DNA of 64,000 nucleotides from Stenocarpella maydis. Lineage: Eukaryota > Ascomycota > Sordariomycetes > Diaporthales > Diaporthaceae. The stretch lies in the NCBI GenBank assembly GCA_002270565.1, contig NQMI01000004.1, positions 920,162-984,161 on the forward strand, read 5' to 3'. Positions 47,890-59,914 of the stretch are shown piece after piece (position 1 is the stretch's first letter; every line of letters starts with the position of its first letter). Below the pieces are notes generated by a model that had not been told where the DNA came from, made no database searches, and was given only the letters and a program-made list of their open reading frames with translations. Position numbers and translations under genes: made by a program.

Positions 47890-49773
47890 CTAAGATCCGG
47901 TTCTCGCCGACGTGTTCCGGTTCATGAGGTTGGTGAAGAAATTCTGCAAGTTCTCTGTGTCGATGGGCTGTTGTGCTTGTGTGCCATCGTCACCCGGACT
48001 CTCCGGCTCAGGCGACGAGCCATATGCTTGACGGTCCTAATGAAGACGAATTAGCTATTAGTAGGCTTAAAGCAGCTGCTAGTTCCTGTCGAGAATACAC
48101 ACCTGCAGACGCTTCATCATGTCGTCGGCATCAACCTGGATGCCGCCGACATTGAATTGCACCGGCCCAATATGGTCGCTGACGTTGACCTGGCGACCAT
48201 CATCGTCAATCTTGAGGGGCTTCTTTGCATTCTTGGAGTCATTGGTCTCGTCCTCCATCTTCTGCTTGAAGGTCTCCAATCTTTGGACCTGTGACGCGAG
48301 GAAGTCCTGGGTGTCCATAGTCTCCACTTCGAGTTGCGTTGAATGCGTATCTCTTCCGGCCATCTGAAGAGCATCAAGAGTTGGATTCCTGATAGATTCC
48401 TCAAACATGGTCACCGCCGAGCCAGGCGTGATCTCATAACCGTCTATGTCGTACCCGTCACCACTCTCATCCCCGTTCTCAGCTTGGTTCCTCCCTGGGG
48501 GCGGGAACTTGGTCTCCAGGTCAATTGACCATCCCTCGCTGACAGCCTCAACGTCGAAACCCTCGCGCAGGACTCGGATTTTGCCCCAGGAGTCCCAGTT
48601 CGGAGGCACGGCAACCTTATCTCTGTCGATGACGTTGGGCTTCAGCGGCTGTTTCTTCAGAAGCGAATGTATGCCGAGACTGGAGTGGATAAGCGTTGGT
48701 AATTGGGATGGCACGGAAGGCGTGGTGTAGATGAGTGAAGCGCCATCTTATCATTTCGTTAGCAACTCGTGAGGACTGGCAGTCAGAGTGAGTTGCTTAC
48801 GCCTGAGCAGTATTGTCCGCATGAATTGGAGCACAACATCAAAATCCTCCTCCTTCCAACTCTGCGTCTTCTCCAAGTACTCCATCTTCTCGGACTGCTA
48901 CCGTGTCAGATATCCTACAACCGGCGGGGATTAAGGTAGACTCACGTTCTGGCACACGACACAAAGGGGTAAGCCTAGAGGTTCTTCCCACTCGCCCGGT
49001 CCGAGTGGTAATGAAACATCGCCCTCGCTCGCAGCTGTTGCGGTTGTGCCGTCGAGGTTCAGAGCGCCGCCTCGGCCCCTCTCTCTCCACAAGCTCATCC
49101 CTTCCTCCATTGCTATCTTGCTCTCGTCTGGCAGTGCAAGTAGGACAGTCCGCAGGAGCAGCATCCACTCTCTGAGCTGCCGCACCCAAGACCATGGTTC
49201 CGACCAGTCTAGGAGGACGACCAGCAGCGTGTTCGGTATCGATTGTGGAGTGAGCAGCGGTTTGATGAGGGAGGCGAATGAGGGCGAGGGACTGGTCAGG
49301 AGATAGGTGGAGATACGGGCCAGAATATCTGCACAGTGTCAGAGGGATGGCCGGTGGAGTTAAGCCCAATGCAGGAGGCGCATACCTTCATGGTCCGCAT
49401 CGAGAAGGTCATAGTACGTATAGCCAAGGGCAAACTGGTTGGCTACGGGAGGTATTTTGTTCTGGCGGTCGTAGTTCCGGCGCAGCTCGCTGTTGGACAG
49501 GGACTCTATGAATTCTCGTTGCGACTCGACAGTTCCGCCTGGCAGTCAGTCGTATGGTCAGCGCGCGCCGTCCATGCATAGATGGTGTGGTAGTCTCGCG
49601 GGCGTACCCATGACGAGGAGGTTCCTCTCGGGCAATCGCTTCCCGCTGGCCACGGAGTCGAGCATGGAGCTCCACATGTCCCTCTTTGGCTCGCCATTCT
49701 TGCTCTCGGAGCCGGAGCCGGAGCCGCCTGAGGCAGTCGTGTAGGTCGAGAAGCGGTTGGAATTGGACGCCAT
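47890..49773 (-). CDS. Cytoplasmic dynein light intermediate chain
   Basis: Subunit of the cytoplasmic dynein motor that links the heavy chain to cargo adaptors; it acts on microtubules in hyphal nuclear and vesicle transport. The protein has 529 residues from six exons on the minus strand: 49773-49608, 49538-49386, 49328-48946, 48897-48801, 48746-48103, 48036-47890. All introns are GT-AG and phase-consistent. The N-terminal GTPase-like fold starts at RNLLVMGGTVESQREFIESL, the degenerate P-loop usual for fungal members. The segments NQFALGYTYYDLLDADHEDI and LLVVLLDWSEPWSWVRQLREW are typical of the family. The C-terminus has an acidic linker and a helix-forming end (LQNFFTNLMNR) that in the family binds adaptors. 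The exon 4 acceptor reads TAGCAG, so two isoforms differing by one Gln are possible. It is divergent from the splicing-factor gene. Confidence 0.93.
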
Positions 49774-50784
49774 ACTGCTCCTCCTTGGTGCGTCGCAAGA
49801 AGCTCAGTTGTGCGCGCTGTCGCCGCTCATCGCAGGGTGTCGGCAGACGCGATGCGGTGTGGGCGCGACAGGCTCCCTGACGGTTGGGAAAGCCGTGGAG
49901 CGGTTGGGTTGGAAGTGGGCGTGGCGGGACAGGTGTGCCAGGTTCACATTGGGATTCGTCTCGAGATGGATCAGATAGGTATCCTGTGCTGGTGACGTTT
50001 TTGGGGGAGCTGTGCTGGAACTCATGTCCCACTTGCACAGCAAGCGTCACTCAGAGGTCCTAGTTGTTTACTGAACCAGAGTCTCCCGGCCTGTCACCAG
50101 GGTCCCATGTATCATTCCCTTGCAATACCACCTGCTGTACCACCACTACTGCGAACTGGGGTCCTGCCAGACGGGGATGCCTGCAGCTGTGATACAGTTG
50201 GCCCCAGCTGCCAGTACCAAGACTTGGCTGGTCTCTGCCGAGGCATCTAAGGTCGGTCTATTACCACGCATGCGTGTATCGTAGGATATTTATGTACAGG
50301 GGATGGCTGGGTATTTAAGGGCATATCGGTAGCAACTCAGCAATAGCACATGAGTAATAAGCAATTATTCAAGTCAATGTCCCAAAGGCCTCAAACTCTT
50401 TCATGGGCCAAGAAAACGCAGACAGTCTTCGCAACATATTCCATTTACATGTTCCTACCGCCTGACGGTTCGACGGGTGAAAACTGTCTACGAGTCAAGC
50501 CGCTGTAATTAAGAAGAAGCATGCTTGAACAGTATCAATCCGACCAGGTCGAATGAATGTTGAATACGTGATCATCGTTTCCCCATTTGAAATACAGGAA
50601 TCAAGGCAAACTGCAGGTCAATTTGCATGGCCGAAGGGGATCCTTGCCACTAAGTGCCGGGGCCACTTCTGCAGTGGCCCTTCAGCCTTACAGACGTCAC
50701 CCAAAACCCACCCAGCCTCGCGACCATTCCTCATACTTCCTCAATCCGAGCGCAAGGGGGAGCGCACCCTCGCCGCCAGCCACC
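49774..50784. promoter_or_regulatory. Divergent promoter region (dynein light intermediate chain / RBMX2-like)
   Basis: About 1.0 kb between two start codons pointing away from each other. No coding frame is supported. No particular regulatory motif could be assigned with confidence. Confidence 0.5.
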
Positions 50785-51907
50785 ATGAACAAGATCCGAG
50801 CGATCCAGGAGCTCAACAAGAAGGAGATCGAGCAGGGAATGTAAGTCCGGACCCCGCAATCCTAGAACAGGCCACCAGTCATGTCCAACGGCACAAGCTA
50901 ACACATCCGAACCGCCAAACAGCTCCCCCAATGCCTCCTGGCATGTCGACTACCGCGACACGGCCTTCGTCTACTTCGGCGGCCTCCCCTACGAGCTGAG
51001 CGAGGGCGACGTCATCACCATCTTCTCGCAGTTCGGCGAGCCGACCTTCCTCAAGCTCGCCCGCGACAAGGAGACGGGCAAGTCGCGCGGCTTCGGCTGG
51101 CTCAAGTACGAGGACCAGCGCAGCACCGACCTCGCCGTCGACAACCTGGGCGGCGCCACCATCAGCGGTCGCATGATCAGCGTCGACCACGCCAGGTACA
51201 AGCCCCGCGATGACGAGGACATGGACGAGTGCCGCGTCGACTGGCAGACGCTGCAGAGGCGGGAGAGGCTAGCCAAGGAAGGCGGCCGGGGCGGGGTCGA
51301 CGATGACACGGACATGGGCGAGGGGGGTGACGACGAGGATGAGGAGGACAGGGCCAAGAGCCGGCACCGCCCGATGCTGAAGGAGGAGCGCGAGCTCCTG
51401 CTGCTGGAGCAGGACCACGACGACGACGACCCCATGAAGGCCTTCCTGGTTGAGGAGAAGAAGAAGGAAGTCGAGGATGCCCTGCGCAGGGCGGCGAGGA
51501 AGGAGAAGGATGGCGGGGATAGGCACAAGAGCCGGCATCACCGGTCGCGCCTGTCCCGGAGGCACGGTAGCGAGGACGACGGGGACAGGCACAGGCACAG
51601 GCACAGGCACAGGAGGCACGGCGAGGAAGACGAGGGTCGCAGGGAGCGATCGAAGCGCGATGATACCCCTGTTTTAAAGGGTGCAGACGAGGATGACCAC
51701 CGCCGCGAGAGGCGCCGCCGCGATTCACGTGAGCGCGAGGATAGGCGCGACAGGGATCGTGACGCCCGCGAAAGGAGGCGGGATCGCGATAGAGACCGCC
51801 CGCGGCATGATCGTGACGACTCCGAAGACCGCGACCACCGCAGGCATAGGACGTCTGACCGAGACCGAAGTCATCAACGTAACAGAGATAGGAGCAGATC
51901 ACCATGA
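50785..51907 (+). CDS. RBMX2/Ist3 (Cwf29)-type RRM splicing factor with RD/RS tail
   Basis: Predicted nuclear pre-mRNA splicing protein of 346 residues, component of the U2 snRNP-associated RES complex. Exons: 50785-50840 and 50923-51907. The 82 bp intron has a GCTAAC branch site. The N-terminal MNKIRAIQELNKKEIEQGIS matches the start typical of this family. The single RRM spans about 32-110 with RNP2 (VYFGGL, 35-40) and RNP1 (KSRGFGWLKY, 72-81). After the RRM the protein is charged and disordered, and ends in a long Arg-Asp/Arg-Ser tail (about 250-346) finishing SRSP. An HRHRHRHR run comes from a short CACAGG repeat. Yeast Ist3 lacks such a long tail, while RBMX2 and fission yeast Cwf29-like proteins vary in length. 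The opposite strand also stays open across the tail because of codon bias and is not a gene. Confidence 0.9.
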
Positions 51908-52257
51908 CCCCTAGAATCCAGTGTCATTCCATCCTTGAATTGATTATCGGAAGTGGGGCATTTATTGCTCCCCAGCATCCGCAAAGCATGCAGGCTACCG
52001 AGCTGCTCTGATTTTCAGTCCTGTTTTACCTGTCCAGAGCCATCATTATGCTCGGCCTCATGTCAGTTTGACCACCCAATGCCGTAAAATCAGACCAGAA
52101 AAATCCATTACGTATCCCATATCGGCCCCAAGGAGATTAATTTCGTGTCTCACTGTTCGTTATGCCTGATAGGCCCACTTCAAACCAACAGAAGGGCGTC
52201 GTCATCTGATCACTTCAGACCGCGCTGGGTTCCTGAAAGCGTCTAAGAGATCTCATC
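51908..52257. other. Intergenic, convergent 3' ends
   Basis: 350 bp between the stops of two convergent genes. It should hold both polyadenylation regions. Nothing else is seen. Confidence 0.6.
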
Positions 52258-53694
52258 CTACGCGTCTCTGTAGTAGCGCTTCCAGCCCTCGCGGCGGACA
52301 TGGCGGCGACCGTCGTCGTCCAGCTCCACCTTGAACTTCTCCCAACGGGCATCAATGCCCGCTCCAACAACAATGATGGTGTCCTCGTCGGTCCAGGACA
52401 AGATACCCTTCGGGGGCCTGGTGGTGCCGAGACTAGCGACATCCGAAAGGGCCGGGACGCCAGTGGTGGGCTCGTCACCGAGCTCGAACGGGGCGGACGC
52501 GAAGGAATACTGGTCGGAGAAAGCCCGCGGCATGAAGGGAATCTTTCCCAGGAGACCCCACTTCCCCCTGCCCTCCTCAACAGCGGCAGCCGTGGCACTA
52601 GGGCGGCTGGCTGGGAAAGTGAGGCTGATCGGGCTGGAAGGCGACTGGAGATCCTTCAGGTTCTCCTGGGAGGGGACGTCGAACACGTGGAGGGTGCCTT
52701 TGTCAGAGGTACAGGCGAGGATATTACCCAGCCTGCTGAAACCCAGCGAGAAGATGATCGCGCTGTCCATGCCGCGACGAAGCTCGCAGATGCGAGCACA
52801 GTTCCGGGTGTTCCAGATGCGGATCAGTGTTCCCTGGAGCAGCACGCGTTAGCTATCTGAAGTTCTATACCATGCTCCAAAGTTGGTCGGATGGTGAGCC
52901 TACCTTGTCACTGGCCGTTGCCAGCATATCGCCCTTCTCGCTGAAGCACATGGCCCGAAGCGCAGTAGAATGCGCAGGGATGATGCTCACGTTGTCAGTC
53001 GCAAGCTCAACAAGTCGAACGTGGCCAGTTGTCGGTCCTGGGAATGCGATATGCTTCGAGGACATGCAGATTAGACCATGAAGGTTGTCAGCAGTCTCGT
53101 AGACTGCAATTTTCTGCATGTGCTTGGGCTTGTTCCACGGACCGTGGAACTCAACGCTATTCTGGAGAACGACGATGATTTTCTCCCGATTGATGCGGAC
53201 GGCGCGAACAGGAGTCTTGGCACTGATCGAGGAGACAGGCTTCTTCTTGATTACCTCCCACAGGAAAACCTGACCCCGCAATTATGAGTATGAGAGAAAA
53301 TAGGCCGAGCGAGGCGAGGTGCCCTACCTTGTTCGCAGCAAACTTTGGCATCCGGCCACCGCCGACCAGAGCAATGATATTCGTCTGGCCAAGCATTTGG
53401 GCCAGGCCGATCCCTCCTGCGAGGTCTGATGGGGTCGATCAGCCTTGGGAACTACAGATCTCACAATATTTCAGAGTTTCACGTACCTTGGGTGAGGGAC
53501 AACTGACCGGAGTCAGCGTGAACAACTGCCTAGTGTCAGTTATCATGGGACGAAAGACAGAGATGAGATGGCAAGCAAGGCTCACCACGGAAGCCATCCT
53601 CGAGTCCAACCGCGAAGTGGAGGCCGGAGTCGCTGAAATTCGCCGAAAGCACGCGTGTGGGCCTGTCAGGCTCTATTTTGGGTCGGGTATCCAT
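52258..53694 (-). CDS. PROPPIN WD-repeat protein (Hsv2/WIPI3-4-like, LRRG)
   Basis: Seven-bladed beta-propeller that binds PI3P and PI(3,5)P2 and acts in autophagy on endosomal or vacuolar membranes. It has 395 residues from five exons on the minus strand: 53694-53586, 53525-53487, 53425-53328, 53269-52904, 52833-52258. The ATG at 53694 (MDTRPKIEPDRPTRVLSANF) was chosen because it directly precedes the first blade. Family marks are MLGQTNIIALVGGGRMPKFA, VFLWEVIKKKPVSSIS, TPVRAVRINREKIIVVL, and the phosphoinositide motif LRRG at 222-225 following GTLIRIWNTRN. Atg18 and WIPI1/2 carry FRRG; the Leu and the short length point to the Hsv2/WIPI3-4 branch. The third exon ends and the fourth begins at a typical blade junction. 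It is divergent from the septin gene. Confidence 0.9.
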
Positions 53695-54763
53695 CTTGGT
53701 AGATTGGGGATGGTGTTTTACTTGATGTTTTGTCAACGTGATTCGCAAGTGATTCAGACTCGAGCTCACCACAAAGGGTGGATTGTTTAAGTAGGTATCC
53801 GAGTCAAGAGGTTGGTTGTTGGTGGCAAGACAGGTCCCTCCAGGAAACAAGGAAACAAGGTGCAAAACAAAGAGGGATGCCTAGCCCTTGAATCCCATCG
53901 CAGTCATGTTGTCCAGTAGTGATGTCGTTAGAGCGGGGCCCTGCGAGGATGAGGATGCGAGGATGTACTATTGTGAGCTGCCGGTGCGTGGTGTGTGAGA
54001 CTGAAGACCCGGGATAGGCAATGCTGACCAGGGACAATATGAAGAGTCTATAGCAGACGGCTCTGAATAGCCAGGAGCCACGCTTGACAGCTTAAAATAT
54101 AGGGCAGACTGAAGATGCATAGGAAACCGTGCACGCCATACCCGCTATGAATACTGAAGAATAGCTATTGATGCTTTGGCTTGGACCTGGTGAGGGTGGT
54201 CGTCGTGTAAGTCGCAAATATCTAAAAGGTAGTCAGGCAGTCAGTCCAGTCTGAGGCTCGAGGTCAGATGATCCACCCACGCACCGTAACGCTGCCAGCT
54301 GGCACCCGCTATCTTAGCAGGTACTCCGTACCCTGGGTACCTACTCCACTCACTCTGTCGCTGAGAGCCTGGACCACCTGCAGCTTTGGCGCTAGTCCAG
54401 GAGGGGGGTTAGTGCCTCAACTGGGGAAAGGCAGGAGGATCCCCTGAATTGCAGCTCTGGGAATCTCCCCTGAGAGAGAGCTGTTCCTCCCCAGTGGTTG
54501 TAATTTGTGAAATTGCGCTGGGTGCTCCACCCATTGACAGTGGTGCACATGTGTTCCCGGCCCTTGGCACCCTTCAAACATTCCCCCTTTCCATCAAGAG
54601 CAGAGCAAAGGTCTGGCACATCACCACCACCTTCGACAGCTTCTTCACGCGACTTTCCATCCATCCGATTCTCTTGCCTTTCGATAGAGGAGGAATCCAT
54701 TCACCACAACAACACCTCGCAGTTGCCATCGTGCTCAAGGTTTTCCCAAATCAGTCGACAATC
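53695..54763. promoter_or_regulatory. Divergent promoter region (PROPPIN / septin)
   Basis: About 1.07 kb between divergent starts. It includes a TACTCCGTA motif at 54322 and C/T-rich sequence before the septin ATG. No gene is supported. Confidence 0.5.
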
Positions 54764-56397
54764 ATGTCTTCCCCTGCCGTACGTTTGCTATCATCTCCTC
54801 TGTGCATCACGAGCCTGTCTGCTGTTTTGTATCGCTCGCGTCGTCGGGCATACCATACAGCTTACCGCGCCGCATCGGATCAGTTGTCGCTGTCGTCCCG
54901 CATTGCTGACCAGTTTCTGATCGACAGAAGATGATCCGTCGCAAGAAGAACGTGAAGAAGGGAATCCAGTTCTGTCTGATGGTCTGCGGAGCATCAGGTA
55001 CCGGTGAGTGCACGCTGCCCAGCACCGTAACCCTCTGCCGCCCTAGCTCCCTTTGATTGACCAGCTCCGTCTGCTAACGGTCTATCGTCGCTTCCCAGGC
55101 AGGACCACTTTCGTCAACACCCTTTGCGGCAAGTCTGTGATCGGCCACAAGGAGTCCGATGACCCCAACGGCGCCCATGTCGAGGAAGGCGTCAAGATCA
55201 AGCCCATGACCGTCGGTACGGAACACAACGACCTCCCTTCCCAGAAGAAGACTGATAGCTGACTGGTCGTACAGAGCTCGAGCTCGATGAGGAGGGCACA
55301 CGCATCTCCCTCACCATTGTTGACACTCCGGGTTTTGGTGACCAGGTCGACAACGAGGCCAGGTACATTCCACTCCGGCCCCCCTGGGCTTCCCCTCTGT
55401 CCATTCGATGCTGACGTCGCCGAATCGCAGTTTCTCTGAAATCGTTGGGTACCTCGAGAGACAATACGACGACATTCTAGCCGAGGAGTCGCGTATCAAG
55501 CGTAACCCTCGCTTCAGAGATAACCGGGTTCACGCCCTGCTCTACTTCATCACCCCCACCGGTCATGGGTATGTTCCGCACCGCCTGCAATTCGTCCTTG
55601 TGGGCGTACACTGATAGCGTGCCTTAGTCTCCGCGAGCTGGACATCGAGCTGATGAAGCGCCTGGCGCCTCGTGTCAACGTCATCCCCGTCATCGGTCGC
55701 GCAGACTCGCTGACCCCCGGCGAGCTCGCCGAATCGAAGAAGCTGGTCATGGAGGACATCGAGCACTACCGTATCCCGGTCTACAACTTCCCGTACGATA
55801 TCGAGGAGGACGACGAGGACACGGTCGAGGAGAACGCCGAGCTTCGGGGCCTCATGCCATTCGCTATTGTCGGTTCGGAGGACATTGTTGAGATTGGTGG
55901 CCGCACAGTCCGCGCCCGTCAGTACCCGTGGGGTGTCGTGGAGGTTGACAACCCCCGCCACTCGGACTTCCTGGCCATTCGATCTGCACTGCTGCACAGC
56001 CATCTTGCCGACCTGAAGGAGATCACCCACGACTTCCTCTACGAGAACTACCGTACCGAGAAGCTGTCCAAGAGCGTGGAGGGTGGTGCTGGAGTGTTTG
56101 TCTCCCTTCCTTGTCCGGTATCCAAGACTCATCCGCTAACTACGTCACAGCGACTCTTCGATGAACCCCGAGGACCTGGCATCCCAGTCCGTCCGCCTCA
56201 AGGAGGAGCAGCTCCGCCGCGAGGAGGAGAAGCTGCGCGAGATCGAGATCAAGGTCCAGCGCGAGATCAACGAGAAACGCCAGGAACTCCTTGCCCGGGA
56301 GTCTCAGCTCCGCGAGATCGAGGCCCGCATGCAACGAGAGCAAGCTGGATCTTCCGGAACACCGGTCCCCGATGCCAACGGCGATGCCGAGGCTTGA
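54764..56397 (+). CDS. Septin, Cdc11/AspA type
   Basis: GTP-binding cytoskeletal protein that forms filaments and rings at septa, branch points and tips. It has 382 residues from seven exons: 54764-54778, 54928-55003, 55099-55215, 55275-55362, 55431-55568, 55628-56095, 56151-56397. The first exon has only five codons (MSSPA); the last intron uses a GTTTGT donor. A polybasic stretch (KMIRRKKNVKKG) precedes the P-loop GASGTGRTT (26-34), where Arg replaces the usual Lys, as in Cdc11. G3 is DTPGFGD (86-92). G4 reads GRAD (168-171) rather than AKAD or GKAD. The segments SFSEIVGYLERQYDDILAEE and RVHALLYFITPTGHGLRELD are septin-specific. The C-terminus is a coiled coil at about 315-366 (SVRLKEEQLRREEEKLREIE), followed by a short tail. 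The Arg substitutions suggest weak or no GTPase activity, as known for Cdc11. Confidence 0.93.
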
Positions 56398-57629
56398 TTT
56401 GGTTCTTCTGGGCCCGGTGGCTGAACTCGCCGGGAACTGCTACGGCAAGACGCGACCTCGCCCTTCCGGCGCGCATTTCTTTTAATTGAACGGCGGTCTT
56501 TCGCGAGCGAATATGAAGTTGATGACAAAGACCGACCTATGTTGACAAGGCCAGATCGAAGTCATGGTGTGTGCAACTCAACTTGGGTCTGGCCGCCGGA
56601 TCTCAGGCAGATGGTGCTCGTCTTCCCCCATAATGATATCCCCGCACCATCTGCTTTTGGTGTCTCCAGAAACGCTTTTCAAGATTAAAAAGGCAAGGAT
56701 GAGAGGTTAGCAGAGAGGACTTGCCGCATATTTTTCCATACGTCTTCTTTCTTTGCTGTGTCGGCTCATCACTTGTGGAGCCGGCCTATTTCCAAGGACG
56801 TTTGGTATTTTTCCCAACACGACTTATTTCTAGTAGAGGCCTTCTAATGCAGATAACCTAAATTCATGTTTCTTCCTGCGGACTCGAGTGACTGTTGCCC
56901 AGAGGAGACGGCGCTTTCTAATACAGGAGCTTCGACTTAACCACGTTTGAGACCTGAGGCATGCTTGGGAATCAACGCTGCCAAGTGAGGGAGCAGTAGA
57001 TGGATGGGTAAGTCCCGGGTGACACTAACATCCTTGGACAGAAGCGCCTTGCTGAGCCCCCCCTATACAGGGCAGATTAAGTGGCGTGTGCACGAACTTA
57101 TAGGTGCGAACATGTCCTTATGTCTGGCTCTGAGGTCTAAACCTGAGGCACATGGGTAAGTACCCTGTGCGGTATAGTAGAGATTGTTACGTGTCCGACT
57201 CATCTGAAATGGCATATACCTAGGTACGCTTGCGATATAGGTCTTCTGCTTGTAACAAACATTCGAAATTAAATTTGTTTGTGATGGAATTTTGTAAGAA
57301 AAGGTTCAACCTGAAGACCATTACAATTCCAACGCCAGTGGAACCGCCCCCCCCCACCCACACCTCAATAATCCGCCAAACCGATAGCCATCTGTGAAAG
57401 ATAACCATCTATGGAAGAGACCACATTCCTGAAGCCGGAAATCTGTGGACGGCAGATCAAGCTCATGCCCAACTGAGGATATAATGGCACGTGTGTCGCT
57501 AAGCCAAAAGACATGGCCAGCATTCATTTCAATTTCGACCCGGACCTCCCGTCCCTTCACTGTGGCATGGCAATGTAACCTACGACGTTTCCCCATTCTC
57601 CCCATCTTGTAACCCATTTAATAGGTGTC
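56398..57629. other. Intergenic, convergent 3' ends
   Basis: 1.2 kb between the septin and BAX-inhibitor gene ends. A C-run lies at about 57348-57356. No gene is recognised. Confidence 0.6.
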
Positions 57630-58550
57630 TTAGTTGTTCTGCTGGCTGTTCAGGATGCGCAGGATAGCCAGGAACAGGTTGATAATATCCAGATACAAGC
57701 TAATAGCCGCGGCGATCTCCTCCTCGACATGGTAGTGGCGCATGACGAGCTGGGTGTCGACCAGGATATAACCACTGAAGATGAGCGCGGCGAGGCCGCC
57801 GTAGATGAGCTCGCCAGTGGAGCTGTAAGGGAAGAAGGCGGCCATGAAGCCGAAGAGGACTAGCCCCCACAGGGCGCCGAAGAGGTAGGGCATCCATGAC
57901 GTGAAGTCGTACTTTGTCTGGCACGCGAAGGCGGTGAGGAAGACAAAAATTCCGGCGGTCAGGAGCACGGCATTGAGGACGATGGATGTCTTGTAGAAGG
58001 ATACGATGACGGAGACGGTGTAGGCCTCGAGGATGGTGAAGCCGGACAGGAAGAGCAGGTTGGTCGGGTACGAGTGGCGCTTCCAGTAGGTCAGGAGCAT
58101 CATGCCGATGGCACCGAGCATCTGTGGGCCGGGGTGCCCGTGGTTAGCACATAACCGTCTCGTGGAAAGGAAAGACGAGCAAGGCGCTCCCAAACATACC
58201 GAGATAAACACCAGCCCAGGGTGGGCCTGGACCCATTCCTTATAAGTCGGCGACACGAAGCTGACGGTGCTCACCGCGCCGGTGACCAGCAGCTGGACGG
58301 TCAGGATGGTGTAGACCTTGCGGATGAACTGGTTGCGTATGTCGATGGTGGCCTCGGCGACGGAGCCGCCGAACTTGAAGTCATCAGGAACGTTGTCCTC
58401 GGACGAGCGCGGCGCGCCCTCGCCGGCGAAGAGCCGGGCCTCGTCGTCGGCGGCCTGGTAGGAGGGCGGCGCCTGGTTGTAGGCAAGACCCGCCGGGACG
58501 ACGTCGTCGGCGTCATGCTGTGGGGCAGGGGTGTACCTCGAGTTGGACAT
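57630..58550 (-). CDS. BAX inhibitor-1 (TMBIM/Bxi1) family membrane protein
   Basis: Multi-spanning membrane protein of the BI-1 family, 280 residues. Family members act in ER or vacuolar calcium handling and cell-death and unfolded-protein responses. Exons on the minus strand: 58550-58200 and 58121-57630; the 78 bp intron joins GLVFIS to MLGAIGMMLL. The ATG at 58550 (MSNSRYTPAPQHDADDVV) follows a non-coding leader; the frame is open upstream but has no ATG there. A 75-residue hydrophilic N-terminus precedes FKFGGSVAEATIDIRNQFIR and about seven helices. Family features include KVYTILTVQLLVTG, a late FSGYILVDTQLVM segment and HYHVEEEIAAAISLYLDIIN near the C-terminus. The C-terminus ends LRILNSQQNN. 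All core elements are intact. Confidence 0.92.
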   Translation of the reverse strand: MSNSRYTPAPQHDADDVVPAGLAYNQAPPSYQAADDEARLFAGEGAPRSSEDNVPDDFKFGGSVAEATIDIRNQFIRKVYTILTVQLLVTGAVSTVSFVSPTYKEWVQAHPGLVFISVCLGAPCSSFLSTRRLCANHGHPGPQMLGAIGMMLLTYWKRHSYPTNLLFLSGFTILEAYTVSVIVSFYKTSIVLNAVLLTAGIFVFLTAFACQTKYDFTSWMPYLFGALWGLVLFGFMAAFFPYSSTGELIYGGLAALIFSGYILVDTQLVMRHYHVEEEIAAAISLYLDIINLFLAILRILNSQQNN

Positions 58551-59882
58551 GGTTGTCTCGGCGCTTCGTGAGCGGATGTGTGTGTATGACGGGGGGGGGG
58601 TAAGAGGAATCGCGCAGCGCTGGCACGGTTGTCGCGAGAGACTGACGTTCTTGTCGTTGGGGAGAAGACGAGGAGTTGTAGCCAAGGGAAAGAAAGGACG
58701 GTAATAAGCTGTGGGAAGACGGCTGTCGGGTGAATCGCGAAAGAAGGTTGTAGAAGTAATCGGTGATGAGCAGATGATGCGGCCGGGGTCGACTAGTGTA
58801 GGCTGCCTGGGCTGCCTGGGTGCCACTCATTAACCCAGTGTGGGGAAACGGGTCGATGGCGATCCGTCTAGTCTGGCAGCTGGGCGACACCATATGGTTG
58901 ACTAAGCAGACGTGGGGGAAAGCCGTCTGTTCTTGGTACACACACCCGAATTTCGATCTCTTTTCCACAAGCTATACTGGCAATACTTAGCTGGTCACAA
59001 CGCGCCGGCGAGCTAATACGGCCTTGGCTTCCTGGCACTGGATGGCTAGCTGAAGTTGATTTTAATCTAAAGCAGAGAGCTCTGCCACCCTGGCAGCATA
59101 CAGAACTCACACGGCAGTTAGTTAGTTGAACCCCAAGTAGGCCACCGATTAGAGACATGACACAAGAAAAACCAAGCTCATGCACATCTCATTAGAGTTT
59201 GGCATAATCCTCTTACAAGTTATGCGGATGTGGAATCTGCCCAAATGCATCCTGCCTGCTGCCAACAACGTAAATTCAACAGGACGGCTGGTTCTGCACC
59301 ATTCCCAGACCAGCCAAATTCTGCTCCGTCCAAATCATAGATCAAGTGACTACACACTGAGGCATGGCCATCATATATGTCAGTGGCCCCGCACTGCGGG
59401 GTTAGAGCACCCCTCGTGCGACAGTGATGCCGCCATAACATGTTGCTTTCTCACGCTTCAGAGAGAGCCGCGCGGTGCTCTCTTTACTGGCTGAGCCTCA
59501 CCAGAAGCAGGCGACATGAATAGCAGCTGCAAGTCCTGCGCCGAACACGAGACGTTTCGTGACTTATCAGTTTTGATGAGTTTGTCTTCTGGTACCACTG
59601 GGTCGTAATTTCTGTCAGGAGAATTACGATTAGAAATCTGCCGCGTAATCATGATCCCTAAGACCTCCATGGCTGAAGAGACGGCATAAGCTTCGAGGTA
59701 TCACATGACTGACCGCGACCTTTAAGCCTTGCAATATCTGCTGTCAGGCTTTGGAGGAGCCAAGTCCACGGAGACCAATTTCATTGGCTCTCTTGTCTGA
59801 AAGAAACTCAATTTCACAAATGACCAGCCAATTGACCAAGTGCCAACTGTGGAAACGAGTATCCAACTCGTTCATGTCTAGA

Positions 59883-59914
<32 letters not shown>

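Noticed and set aside
51177..51905. 242-codon minus-strand frame opposite the splicing-factor tail
   Set aside because: Antisense shadow of an Arg/Asp-rich coding region with biased codons.
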